From contig NZ_AP018227.1 in assembly GCF_002368095.1 (NCBI RefSeq), positions 3,967,796-4,031,795 on the forward strand: a stretch of 64,000 bases of DNA, in the 5' to 3' direction. Positions 17,758-26,261 of the stretch are shown piece by piece. The position numbers were made by a program, and so were the translations under genes. Position 1 is the stretch's first letter, and the number at the start of each line of letters is the position of its first letter. Under the pieces are notes generated by a model that was not told the DNA's origin, did not search any database, and saw only the letters and a program-made list of their open reading frames with translations. Source of the stretch: Calothrix parasitica NIES-267. Its GTDB lineage: Bacteria; Cyanobacteriota; Cyanobacteriia; Cyanobacteriales; Nostocaceae.

Positions 17758-17829
17758 GCCAGCATGGCTCAGTGGTAGAGCAACGCACTTGTAATGCGTA
17801 GGTCGTCGGTTCAAATCCGACTGCTGGCT
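17758..17829 (+). tRNA. tRNA-Thr (anticodon TGT)
   Basis: A 72-nt cloverleaf. The acceptor stem GCCAGCA pairs with TGCTGGC, the anticodon arm is ACGCA-CTTGTAA-TGCGT with anticodon TGT (reads ACA), and the T arm is GTCGG-TTCAAAT-CCGAC. The discriminator is T and CCA is not encoded. It is flanked by AT-rich DNA, with a T-run after the 3' end that could terminate transcription. Confidence 0.96.
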
Positions 17830-17966
17830 TTTTGATTTAACTCTAATTTCTTACTGTTTGTGCTGTGCTGTACATTCACAAACTGGATGCCACTGTTCCC
17901 AAATTAATGTCGGCACTCTTCTACCTATTAACTTAATTTATAGTGTTAGCTTGGGTTGTCTTCTAT

Positions 17967-18323
17967 TTAGATTTCTTGTTCGTATCGTTCAATTGCTTCT
18001 TCAATTATTTCATTACTAACATCAGAAATATCGGATTTAGAATAGATTGTAGCAAGAATTATCCCCCAATCAGTTTTCAAATAGTAAATTACTCTATAGC
18101 CTCCACTTTTTCCTTTTTGGATGTTGCTATTTTTGAGACGAACTTTGAAAACCTGATATTTAACTCCAGCAATTCTATCCCCAGGAATTTCTCCTGCTTG
18201 AAGCTGGTCAATTAAAGGTTGGACATCACTACGAATTGAACGATAGCGTTTAGCAAGTTCTCGCAAATCCTTTTTAAAACGAGGTGTAAGAGCTATTTGT
18301 ATAGGTGATGATTCATTCTGCAT
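17967..18323 (-). CDS. RelE/ParE-type toxin
   Basis: 118 residues from the ATG at 18323. The core ALTPRFKKDLRELAKRYRSI, then VKYQVFKVRLKNSN, SGGYRVIYYLKTD and ILATIYSKSDISDVSNEII are the usual strands and helices of RelE/ParE toxins, which are ribosome-dependent mRNA interferases or gyrase poisons. The start overlaps the antitoxin stop by 11 bp (GATGCAGAATGA). The open frame extends farther upstream, but that part is the antitoxin repeat read in another frame. Which target it hits cannot be told from the sequence. Confidence 0.85.
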   Translation of the reverse strand: MQNESSPIQIALTPRFKKDLRELAKRYRSIRSDVQPLIDQLQAGEIPGDRIAGVKYQVFKVRLKNSNIQKGKSGGYRVIYYLKTDWGIILATIYSKSDISDVSNEIIEEAIERYEQEI

Positions 18324-18609
18324 CAATTCCATCCCACGTTTCTGCATCCATCCCATCCCAGCTTTCTCTATCAATTCCATCCCACATTTGAGAAAGAGGA
18401 ATAGTTTGTCCGCTTAATGCTTCTCTTATACCTTGATGAATACCTTCTATAGCTTCTTCTGTGGGTGTTTCATCTGAATCGTCAACTTCCTCATCTTCGG
18501 AAAGTAAAACAATAACACGAACGCGCTGTGGCTTGGTAACTTCTAACAAACCATCTAATGTAAGTTCGCCATTTTCATTAATTGTGGCTGTGGTTTCGAT
18601 TGCTTTCAT
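18313..18609 (-). CDS. Antitoxin of a RelE/ParE-type pair
   Basis: 98 residues. The N-terminus MKAIETTATINENGELTLDG is the common start of small cyanobacterial antitoxins encoded next to RelE-type toxins, followed by RVRVIVLLSEDEE and an acidic linker. The toxin-binding tail includes ALSGQTIPLSQMWDGID. It lies first in the operon with the toxin gene overlapping its end, the usual order. The last 23 residues are three copies of an 8-residue unit (WDGIDRES, WDGMDAET, WDGIDAE), an expansion of the usual single C-terminal motif. Confidence 0.85.
   Translation of the reverse strand: MKAIETTATINENGELTLDGLLEVTKPQRVRVIVLLSEDEEVDDSDETPTEEAIEGIHQGIREALSGQTIPLSQMWDGIDRESWDGMDAETWDGIDAE
18316..18384 (-). 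repeat. 24-bp triplicated repeat at the antitoxin-toxin junction
   Basis: Three copies of a 24-bp unit starting TGGGATGGA/G, encoding WDG(I/M)D(R/A)E(S/T). Because the toxin ATG lies inside or directly after the last unit in another frame, changes in copy number would not shift either frame but would lengthen the antitoxin tail. Confidence 0.85.
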
Positions 18610-18721
18610 ATATTTTGATAGTGTATTGTGTAATGATTAGATTTCCGCCAAGGAACGAACGCTCAGAATAAATCAATTAATTTACCAGTTCATGAATCGC
18701 TACTTTTAACAGTTTAAATAT

Positions 18722-19066
18722 TCAACCCTTCTCTACCCTCAACCCAAAATAAGTTAAAACCAATTCACCAGTACCATTATTAATCACCTCATGAACCTCA
18801 CCCGCTTCCACAGCTACACAGCTACCGGGAAGCAGAGAAAATTCTTCATCATCAACAATAATCAAACCCGAACCCGATTCCACAAAAAACACCTCGCACA
18901 TATCTTGGTGAGCGTGAGCAGATGCTGATTGTCCTGGAGCAAAGCGAGCTTGAGAAAAATTAGTTAGGTGGGGTAAATCCCCAAATCGTAACATTACCTT
19001 TTTCTTGATTTCGGGATTATGAGAAACAGCTTCCGAGGATAAATTGTTTAACGAAGTAAATTTCAT
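18722..19066 (-). CDS. Cupin-domain protein
   Basis: 114 residues, one small cupin barrel. The metal motif region reads SAHAHQDMCEVFFVESG (HxH...E), and the second motif region SCVAVEAGEVHEVINNG supplies another histidine. Such proteins bind a metal and can be sugar isomerases, dioxygenases or ligand sensors, but nothing fixes the substrate. It is transcribed in the same direction as the PlsY fusion, 98 bp downstream of it. No signal peptide. Confidence 0.8.
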   Translation of the reverse strand: MKFTSLNNLSSEAVSHNPEIKKKVMLRFGDLPHLTNFSQARFAPGQSASAHAHQDMCEVFFVESGSGLIIVDDEEFSLLPGSCVAVEAGEVHEVINNGTGELVLTYFGLRVEKG

Positions 19067-19163
19067 GGGAATAGGTCAAAGGTTAAAGGTTAATTAATAT
19101 TTTCTACCCCCTCTCCCCCCTCTTCCCTCTCTCGAATTACGAATTACGAATTACGAATTATAC

Positions 19164-22034
19164 TCACCCCGGTCTTAAATCATTGGATATTTCGATAATT
19201 CCTTTTGAACCATCAATGCGTACTCGCTGACCGTCTTGCAATAACCAAGTAGCATTGTGTACGTCCATTATTGCGGGAATTCCGTATTCTCGGGCGATAA
19301 TTGCACCATGAGAAAGCTTCCCTCCAGCTTCAGCTATTAATCCACCAGCCCTTGCTAGTAATGCAACCCAGCCAGAGTCGGTGTATGGAACAACTAGAAT
19401 TGTCTGCTTATCTATATCTGGAACCGCTTGCAAATTGCGTAACACCTTAACTTTACCTTCGATTTGCCCGTGACTGGCGGGAATTCCAGTTAGCATTCCA
19501 TCGGGAACAAGGGAGGGAGGAGAAAAGAATACAGACAGCGGAGGTGCATTACCGTAAACTAACAAAGGTAGGGGATTGAGTTGACTATCTTCTTGAAGTT
19601 GTGTTTTTCTGATTTCCACTAATTCTGTTAAATTACTCATCAACTGATAATCGGAATCGCTGATAATTTTGTGAATTTCATCAATTTCTAAGAAAAATAT
19701 ATCCCCCGGTTCACCTATCAAACCGTTTTGCAACCAGTTCCGTTCTAGCGCGATAAAACTCCACCGTAACTGTGCTAGCAATCGAGAATAAATTTCTGTG
19801 ACTCGTCCTTTCAAATCTACGCGACTTTGTACGACCCCTCCACGTTTACGCTTAGCTGCTGGGGGTGGATTCCCCTGCATCAACTGAATAAACAGTAGTT
19901 TTACAGCTTCTGGTTCTTCTCTCCAAGTTGGTACAGCGATATCGGTTCCGACATCACTTAAGTAACCATAACGATTGAGCAAAGTTTCAAAATCTTCAAG
20001 AATTTTTTGTCCGGGTGTGGAAACTGCCAAATCCTCAAACAGCGTTTCTGAATCAAATTCCGGTAATATTGATTTGGCTTGTGCGGCTAATTCTCCGAGT
20101 TCTCGTAAAGCTGCGACTTCGGGAGCAGTACTGTTATCAATATCGCTATCTTTTGGCTTGAAAATTCCTTGTCTGATAGCAGCGCTCAAGGGAGCCATAA
20201 TGCTGTAATAAGTAGCGCTGCGAAGTAATTCTAAGATAAATTCTATTCTTTCTAATAGCTGGTTTTGGTCAAGTTCAATTAGTGATTGTTTTGTTAATTG
20301 TGACATTCCAGGCTGAAACCGCTTGCGGAAGTCTCGTTTAAAATCTCTTTTTAAACTTAATTCTCTTGAAAATAACCTCAGCAATCCGGGTAAATTTGAA
20401 AAAGTAGAACCCAGAGGTGGTTTGCTCATCTTTGCACCTCTAGTCAGAAATTCCAAGCTTTCGGGAGGTAAACCCATGCGTAGGAAAATCTTTCCTAAAA
20501 GACTAGCGTTAAAATAAGCTCTGGAAAAATGAAGAGTCGCGGTTTCGTTAAAATCTAAACCAATTGCACGCTCGCCTAATACTATCGCAAAAATTCCGCC
20601 CCAAGAACCGCAAGTTAGGGGACGATTAATTGACCAAGTTAATGGATGAATGATTCCGGGAATAACTTCGGCGGCAATTTTGCGCGTCCAAATTGGTAAT
20701 AAAGTAGTGATGGGACGAACTTGTAATATCCACAAAGTTTGACCGTCATAACTCCACTCAATATCTTGGGGTATACCGTGATAATATTGTTCAATTTGAC
20801 GGGTTAAGTAGGCTACTTGCTTGATTAATACAGCAGGTATTTCTCCTTCACCTTCCAAATGTACGGAAGATAAATTTTCTGTTTTTACGACAAAAGCCCG
20901 ATATTGTTCTGGAGTGTATCTCCCGGAAACTACTTGAGCCGCGCTACCTGCGGTTGCTTCAATTACTACAGCGTCATTTTCTTGAGTAATTGGGTCGCGA
21001 CTAAAAGCAACTCCAGAGTATACACCTTGAATTTGCTGTTGAATCAACACGGCCATTGCAGCTTCTTTTAAATTGCGATCGCGTCGATATTGAGTTGCTG
21101 CTGGATGCTCGTAAGAAGCGCGAACTGTATTAATAGCTTGCTGTAAACCTTCCTTAGTCGTAACATTCAAAATAGTTTCGTACTGTCCTGCTGCGGAAGC
21201 TTCTTCTGTGTCTTCTCCTAATGCTGAAGAGCGTACCGCGAGCGGAGATAAATCTGAAGGTTGAAGAAAGTCTATCAGCATTTCCGGCTCATCCATTGGA
21301 GTAAGCACCCAACCTTTAGGAACCGGATAACCAGCACGCTTCATTTCGGAAGACCTAGCTGCTTTATTTCCTACAATTGCAGCATCCAATTCATCATCTA
21401 AAGAAAGTATTTTTTGGTCGCCGCGTAATAATTGAAACATCACCTGCGAATCTGGTTTAGCTTCAGATGCTTTTAAATTTAAATCATCGGGAATCTGTTG
21501 ATAAATCCAAGCCAATAAAGCCGCTAAAACAAATGCGGCCGTAATTTGCGCTAAATCGTCGAAATGCAGTACAGCAACAATCAAAGGGAATAGAATCAAT
21601 ACCCCATACTTTGCTAATTCCTTGGAACGAAGCAGCAAAAAGCTGATACTACCTACCAGAAATACAAACGCTGCTGCCATCGGGTCGTGTACCGCGAATC
21701 CCCAAACAACGTTGGTAGTACCCGCACCCTTCCCCATCCAAAATCTACCTACAACCAAGGCTATTAGAGCAATCAATTCCCAGTAGGAACCGCTTTCAAA
21801 AAAAGCACGTGCGATTAAAACTGCAAGAACCCCCTTCAGAGCTTCTGACAAAACAGCCAGCACACCTACTAAAGTTCCACCATGATAGAAAGCAGCACTA
21901 ACGCCAATATTACCAGTACCAATTTGGCTCAACCGACGTTTGGCTAAAGCATTTGTAATCCAGGAAATTACCGGTAGTCCACCTAAAAGCGGACAGAAAA
22001 TAAAAATAAATAAAGCACCCCAGAGTTCAAGCAT
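19164..22034 (-). CDS. PlsY-like membrane domain fused to a PEP-utilising phosphotransferase
   Basis: 956 residues in two parts. Residues 1-190 are a multi-helix membrane domain like PlsY glycerol-3-phosphate acyltransferase, with IGTGNIGVS (canonical GSGNIGATN) and WMGKGAGTT (canonical RGGKGVAT), so two of its motifs are altered. From about 205 there is a soluble pyruvate-phosphate dikinase N-terminal ATP-grasp domain (VGNKAARSSEMKRAGYPVP; LAVRSSALGEDTEEASAAGQ; DIEWSYDGQTLWILQVRP). A central helical region follows, and near the C-terminus a swivelling phosphohistidine domain (ASHGQIEGKVKVL; GGKLSHGAIIAREYGIPAI, catalytic His in LSHG). The PEP-binding barrel of PEP synthase is absent, so the soluble part resembles rifampicin phosphotransferase in layout. 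The substrate is unknown. Confidence 0.75.
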   Translation of the reverse strand: MLELWGALFIFIFCPLLGGLPVISWITNALAKRRLSQIGTGNIGVSAAFYHGGTLVGVLAVLSEALKGVLAVLIARAFFESGSYWELIALIALVVGRFWMGKGAGTTNVVWGFAVHDPMAAAFVFLVGSISFLLLRSKELAKYGVLILFPLIVAVLHFDDLAQITAAFVLAALLAWIYQQIPDDLNLKASEAKPDSQVMFQLLRGDQKILSLDDELDAAIVGNKAARSSEMKRAGYPVPKGWVLTPMDEPEMLIDFLQPSDLSPLAVRSSALGEDTEEASAAGQYETILNVTTKEGLQQAINTVRASYEHPAATQYRRDRNLKEAAMAVLIQQQIQGVYSGVAFSRDPITQENDAVVIEATAGSAAQVVSGRYTPEQYRAFVVKTENLSSVHLEGEGEIPAVLIKQVAYLTRQIEQYYHGIPQDIEWSYDGQTLWILQVRPITTLLPIWTRKIAAEVIPGIIHPLTWSINRPLTCGSWGGIFAIVLGERAIGLDFNETATLHFSRAYFNASLLGKIFLRMGLPPESLEFLTRGAKMSKPPLGSTFSNLPGLLRLFSRELSLKRDFKRDFRKRFQPGMSQLTKQSLIELDQNQLLERIEFILELLRSATYYSIMAPLSAAIRQGIFKPKDSDIDNSTAPEVAALRELGELAAQAKSILPEFDSETLFEDLAVSTPGQKILEDFETLLNRYGYLSDVGTDIAVPTWREEPEAVKLLFIQLMQGNPPPAAKRKRGGVVQSRVDLKGRVTEIYSRLLAQLRWSFIALERNWLQNGLIGEPGDIFFLEIDEIHKIISDSDYQLMSNLTELVEIRKTQLQEDSQLNPLPLLVYGNAPPLSVFFSPPSLVPDGMLTGIPASHGQIEGKVKVLRNLQAVPDIDKQTILVVPYTDSGWVALLARAGGLIAEAGGKLSHGAIIAREYGIPAIMDVHNATWLLQDGQRVRIDGSKGIIEISNDLRPG

Positions 22035-22310
22035 ATAATTGATTTTTGATGTATCTCAAATCTAAAGTCTTATATTTTAGAACCATTAAACGTAAACGGG
22101 TAAAGGGGCGATGATAAAAAAATCCCCACCCCTTAGAATTCTCTCTCAGCTAAATTAACCAAGAATGAATTTTTAGAAATAAACAATAATTCATAATTAT
22201 TGTGTACGCGGCTCAACATTACTTTACAAAAAGGTAAGTAAAGATAAAGTCTATATGCTTAACACATCCGTAATACATTTCGCGCCCTAATTTCTGGAGT
22301 AGCTAGTTCC

Positions 22311-22451
22311 CTAGTTTACCGCGTAAGCGACCTGTAAAGCCCAAAATATCAGTAATGCAATCGAACCCAAGAGCAGCACTGTAGAAATAGTTACAGCTTT
22401 AGGAGTATCCGCACCTTTGAACTTCATTATTCCTCGATTTAAATCGGACAT
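22311..22451 (-). CDS. 46-residue single-helix membrane protein
   Basis: ATG at 22451, TAG at 22311-22313. The sequence starts MSDLNRGIMKFKGADTPK and has one transmembrane helix (about residues 20-42, VTISTVLLLGSIALLIFWAL) ending QVAYAVN. A strong ribosome binding site, GGGAGGA, lies 8 nt upstream of the ATG. The size and shape are like small subunits of thylakoid complexes (photosystems, b6f, NDH-1), but I cannot name it. It is monocistronic, and its upstream side faces the pyrimidine-rich repeat block. Confidence 0.65.
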   Translation of the reverse strand: MSDLNRGIMKFKGADTPKAVTISTVLLLGSIALLIFWALQVAYAVN

Positions 22452-22574
22452 AAAAATAATCCTCCCTTATCCATATTCGCGAAATTATCCGCTTTGATTT
22501 TAGTCCGTTACTTCCTATATAAGCAGATATAAGCAAAACATTCCGATAACAATTTCCTTAAGAAAAGTTAAGTA

Positions 22575-22800
22575 AGAATGGGGAATGGGGAATAGGGAAT
22601 AGGGAATTGAACCGAAGGTTATAGTTAGAAATAGCAAATAGCAAGTTAGTAATTTATTTTCTACCCCATCTCCTTATCTCCCCATCTCCCCATCTCCCCA
22701 TCTCCTTATCTCCCCATCTCCCCCTCCCCCCATCTCCTTATCCCCCCATCTCCCCATCTCCCCATCCCCTTATCTCCCCCTCCCCTTGTCCCCCACTCCT
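22575..22800. repeat. Short tandem repeats: GGGAAT(A/G) and TCTCCCCA blocks
   Basis: Two repeat blocks fill most of the 407-bp gap: GGGGAATGGGGAATAGGGAATAG at 22578-22605, then a long pyrimidine-only run of TCTCCCCA/TCTCCTTA octamers at about 22661-22800. There is no gene. The start of the SGNH hydrolase gene lies 60 bp downstream. Confidence 0.8.
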
Positions 22801-22858
22801 AAACCCGTCGTGTATATTGGTGTAATTTGTGCCATAACACGAAAAAAGGTATTAGACG

Positions 22859-23866
22859 GTGAAATTTATTTTATTAATTATTGTTGCAGCAATTGTCGGA
22901 TTGTTTGTCGCTACAGAAATTGGATTGCGCTTGCTGTTTGGTTTTGGCAATCCTTTAACTTATATCGGTGATGAAAAAATTGGTTATTTACTAACTCCTT
23001 CTCAACGTACCCGTCGTTTTGGCAATTGTATAGAAATTAATCAGTATTCAATGCGAGGTGATAACATTCAACCGACACCTTTACCTTCAACAATGCGAAT
23101 ACTGCTTTTAGGAGATTCTATCGCTAACGGTGGTTGGTGGACTGACCAAGAACATACGATTTCTAATTTAATGATGGGTTCTTTGAAATCTAACTTATCT
23201 AACTTATCCGATTCATCTAAAAATATTACGCAAGTTGAAGTATTAAACGCTTCTGCTAATTCCTGGGGACCGAGAAACGAATTAGCTTATTTACAAAAGT
23301 TTGGCAGTTTTGGTTCCAAAGCCATAATTTTACTAATTAATACCGATGACTTATTCTCTACTACTCCCACTTCATTACAAGTCGGAAGCGACCGTAATTA
23401 CCCCGCGAAAAAACCACCTTTAGCATTAGCAGAAGTTGTAAATCGCTACATCCTCAAACAGAAACCGATACCGGGATTAAAAGAAATACAAAACGAAAGT
23501 GGTGATAGAGTTGGTGTTAACTTAAAAGCTATTAGAAAAATTCAGGAATTCACACAAAAAAACAACGCTCAATTTTTGCTCGCAATGACTCCCTTACTCA
23601 GAGAAATTGGAGAACCCGGACCCCGCGATTACGAAATTAAAGAACGTCAGCGGTTAAAAGAATTTACTAAAACTCAAGGAATTACCTATATAGATTTTCT
23701 ACCTATATTTAATGCTTCTCAAGACCCAAAAAACTTGTATCACGACCATATTCATTTCAACTTGCAGGGAAATCAGTTGATTAATGAAGAAATCGAACAA
23801 AAACTACTGGAATTACTACAGCAAGACACAAAAAACAATCCTAAACTAGATTTAGTTCAGTCCTAA
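22859..23866 (+). CDS. Membrane-anchored SGNH/GDSL hydrolase
   Basis: 335 residues from a GTG start (22859). The N-terminal hydrophobic segment (FILLIIVAAIVGLFVATEIG) should anchor the protein with the catalytic domain outside the cytoplasm. Block I is ILLLGDSIANGG (nucleophile Ser), and the C-terminal DHIHFN holds the Asp-x-x-His pair. SGNH proteins of this layout act as esterases or as O-acetyltransferase/acetylesterase partners for cell-surface polysaccharide. The substrate cannot be told. It is monocistronic and convergent with folE. Confidence 0.75.
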   Translation: MKFILLIIVAAIVGLFVATEIGLRLLFGFGNPLTYIGDEKIGYLLTPSQRTRRFGNCIEINQYSMRGDNIQPTPLPSTMRILLLGDSIANGGWWTDQEHTISNLMMGSLKSNLSNLSDSSKNITQVEVLNASANSWGPRNELAYLQKFGSFGSKAIILLINTDDLFSTTPTSLQVGSDRNYPAKKPPLALAEVVNRYILKQKPIPGLKEIQNESGDRVGVNLKAIRKIQEFTQKNNAQFLLAMTPLLREIGEPGPRDYEIKERQRLKEFTKTQGITYIDFLPIFNASQDPKNLYHDHIHFNLQGNQLINEEIEQKLLELLQQDTKNNPKLDLVQS

Positions 23867-23883
23867 TCAAAATAATAGATGTA

Positions 23884-23906
23884 GAGACGTAGCAGTGCTA
23901 CGTCTC
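23884..23906. repeat. Dispersed palindrome, GAGACGTAGCA family
   Basis: GAGACGTAGCA-G-TGCTACGTCTC, an 11-bp perfect stem with a one-base centre, between the convergent SGNH hydrolase and folE genes. Its position suits a bidirectional terminator or stabilising hairpin, although T-runs are short. Confidence 0.7.
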
Positions 23907-23934
23907 CCGGTTTATTGATAATAGTGGATTTCGA

Positions 23935-24588
23935 TTAACTAAAATTAGGCTTGTGTCGTATCAAATTCATGAACTCCTCGCGAGTTTTTGCATCTTCAGC
24001 AAATACTCCTCGCATAGCACTAGTAACAGTCCAAGAGCCAGGTTTTTGTACCCCACGCATTACCATACACATATGACTAGCTTCTAAAACCACAGCCACC
24101 CCTTGTGGTTTGAGCAGACCTTGTAATGCATCAGCAATTTGTACCGTGAGACGCTCCTGCACCTGTAAACGTCGTGCATACATTTCGCAGATTCGAGCAA
24201 CCTTAGATAGTCCTATTACCTTTCCATTAGGAATATAGGCTACATGAGCGCGACCAATCACTGGTAAAATGTGGTGTTCGCAAGAACTGAAAATATCGAT
24301 GTCTCGAACCAACACCATTTCATTGGCATCTTCTGTAAATACAGCACCATTCAATAGTTCATCTAAAGACTCATGATATCCCTTAGTGAGAAACTGTAAA
24401 GCTTTGACAACTCTTTTTGGTGTATCTTTTAGTCCTTCACGATTTGGATCTTCTCCTAATCCAATTAGCAAAGTACGTACAGCCTCCATCATTTCTGCTT
24501 CGGTTACATTGGAGGACTGATTCTGCTTGGATAAAGACGATAACGTCCGTTCAGAAGAAGGGAGTTCAGGACGAATAGATAGAGTCAT
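23935..24588 (-). CDS. folE: GTP cyclohydrolase I (FolE)
   Basis: 217 residues from the ATG at 24588 (a TTG eight codons upstream is less likely). FolE makes dihydroneopterin triphosphate from GTP, the first step to folate and, in cyanobacteria, to glycosylated pterins. The zinc and active-site motifs are intact: [40 protein letters not shown], and [12 protein letters not shown] with its zinc Cys. The N-terminal 35 residues are Ser/Thr-rich and variable. It is monocistronic, followed by a 926-bp upstream stretch without intact genes. Confidence 0.96.
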   Translation of the reverse strand: MTLSIRPELPSSERTLSSLSKQNQSSNVTEAEMMEAVRTLLIGLGEDPNREGLKDTPKRVVKALQFLTKGYHESLDELLNGAVFTEDANEMVLVRDIDIFSSCEHHILPVIGRAHVAYIPNGKVIGLSKVARICEMYARRLQVQERLTVQIADALQGLLKPQGVAVVLEASHMCMVMRGVQKPGSWTVTSAMRGVFAEDAKTREEFMNLIRHKPNFS

Positions 24589-25514
24589 TATCTGAGTTCC
24601 ATTACTTATCAATAGTTAGTATTTAGTTATTGAGTAGAAGGTTCCAGCTAGCATTACTTCCATCCCAAATACTAAATTACTAACGTTTTCTTAATACTTT
24701 TTAAGCATAACAAATTATTGTTAATAAAAAAAACTAATTTTAGTTCTATTAAAGTTGTTGATTTTATAGATAAACGCATTTTTTTCAACAGTAAAATTTA
24801 GCATTTTTGTTAAAATAGTGTGCTAAATATAACTGTTTTCTATAAATAATCAAAATGGTTTAGTATCCAAGTTAAGTGATGACTATATAGTAAAAAGCAC
24901 TATCACTTTTGATGAAAAAAGCTACAGTGGCTAATCACAGTAGGTTAAATACATCATTTATAACTTGCTAAAGAAATATATTCAGCCTAAAAAGCAATCA
25001 ATAAAGATGATGTAGAAATAACTATTTTGAAATAGATAAACGATTAAGTGTTTCAAGCCAGACCGGAAATATCTGTATAGTCAATATCGGCAATTATTTT
25101 ATGAATCTTGTATTGCTTTACGGGATTTGTCATCACTGAAATTACCGTTTCAACTGGCGGACAATCAGCTTCTTTACACTGTAATTGACTAGTTTTGCGG
25201 GAAATGTTACGAGAAATTCGTGCTGATATAGCGAAAATATACGGTCAAAATTTCACCGCTCAAGCTCAATAATTAGGTCACTTTGAGCATGGGATTGCTG
25301 CTTAAAGAAAGTTGGTAATTGGTAATTAGTAATTGGTAATAGGGAATAGTAAAAATTTGCTTTTGCGATATTTTAAAGGAGCATTTTTCAAACTAATTAA
25401 TAAACCTGTAAAATAAAATTCAGGAATACAATTAAAACTCATGCTCGCACGAAAACATTTATTATTTACTCCCTAATTCCTATTACCAATTACCGATTAC
25501 CAATTACCGATTCT
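24589..25514. other. Gene-poor stretch upstream of folE
   Basis: 926 bp between folE and the outer-membrane-type gene. It is AT-rich. It contains a short open fragment at 25053-25244 (listed separately) and GGTAATTGGTAATTAG-type heptamer repeats near 25312-25345 and 25480-25512. I see no tRNA, riboswitch-like fold or clear promoter. Confidence 0.5.
25053..25244 (-). pseudogene. Possible remnant of a small protein gene
   Basis: An open frame of about 63 codons without an ATG, ending in TGA at 25053. It reads SRKTSQLQCKEADCPPVETV, then ISVMTNPVKQYKIHKIIADI and DYTDISGLA. The composition looks protein-like (CxxxxC, Pro-Pro, a beta-rich end) and unlike the surrounding AT-rich spacer. The lack of a start codon suggests a 3' gene remnant. 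I do not recognise the family. Confidence 0.3.
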
Positions 25515-26009
25515 CTAAAACCTTAACCCCACACCACCCTGTACGGAAACAGCAGTATTGCTGTTGTCACGATAAGCATCAAAAGCAATAATTGCATTAC
25601 CAAAAATTACCGTATTGCTATTGGGTACCATATAATCAACACCCGGTTGCAAAGCAAAACTAACTTTATCACCAACTGGAGAAGGTGTATCTCCACCAGC
25701 CAAGACTAATCCAGCCCCTAAATAAGCATCAGTTTGCCAATTAAGAGGGACATCGTAAGAAACCATAGGTACAACAGCAGTACTTTCCCCCACTAAAGCT
25801 TGTGCGCGAAAAGATATGGGTGTTTCTAAAAGCTTATAGCGGACGGCTAGAACTCCACCAATTTGGGCATCATCGGATATACCAACAGTTGGCCCAACAC
25901 CAACATAACTACCGTATGCAACTTGAGCTTGTGCGGGTTTGGCAAATAAAACTAAACTCAAACTAGAACTAACTACAACAGCGGAAGCTAAACATTTAAG
26001 ACACTTCAT
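25515..26009 (-). CDS. Secreted beta-barrel-like outer membrane protein
   Basis: 164 residues. The signal peptide (VVSSSLSLVLFAKPAQA, cut before QVAYG) is followed by a Gly-rich set of alternating strands (YVGVGPTVGISDD; LGAGLVLAGGD; VQGGVGLRF) ending in a C-terminal phenylalanine, the usual beta-barrel assembly signal. The small size suggests an eight-stranded OmpW/OmpA-like barrel or a periplasmic beta protein. No family could be fixed. It is monocistronic with STRR on both sides. Confidence 0.6.
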   Translation of the reverse strand: MKCLKCLASAVVVSSSLSLVLFAKPAQAQVAYGSYVGVGPTVGISDDAQIGGVLAVRYKLLETPISFRAQALVGESTAVVPMVSYDVPLNWQTDAYLGAGLVLAGGDTPSPVGDKVSFALQPGVDYMVPNSNTVIFGNAIIAFDAYRDNSNTAVSVQGGVGLRF

Positions 26010-26035
26010 TTTCCCACCAAAAGGTATTTTAAATT

Positions 26036-26256
26036 TTGGATTTTAGATTTTGGATTTTGGATTTTGGATTTACGAAAAACAGCTAAGAGTTAGGAGTTAT
26101 TCGATTATGGATTTTGGATTAAGAGTTTAGGAGTTAGGAATTAGAAATTATTAATTTCTCCCCCTGTCTCCCTGTCTCCCTATCTCCCTATCTCCCAATC
26201 TCCCCATCTCCCCATCTCCCCATCTCCCCATCTTCCCATCCCCCAATCTCCCCATC
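26036..26256. repeat. Short tandem repeat blocks (TTTTGGA and TCTCCC-A types)
   Basis: A TTTTGGA/TTTTAGA heptamer block at 26036-26075 is followed by GTTAGGA units and by a TCTCCCCA/TCTCCCTA octamer block at 26159-26256. They separate the outer-membrane-type gene from the stop of the RDD-HEAT-pentapeptide gene. Confidence 0.8.
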
Positions 26257-26261
26257 TTGTC

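Noticed and set aside
17758-17829. tRNA-Thr as an attachment site for the Dnd island
   Set aside because: No direct repeat of the tRNA 3' end or integrase was found, and lexA and argF lie between.
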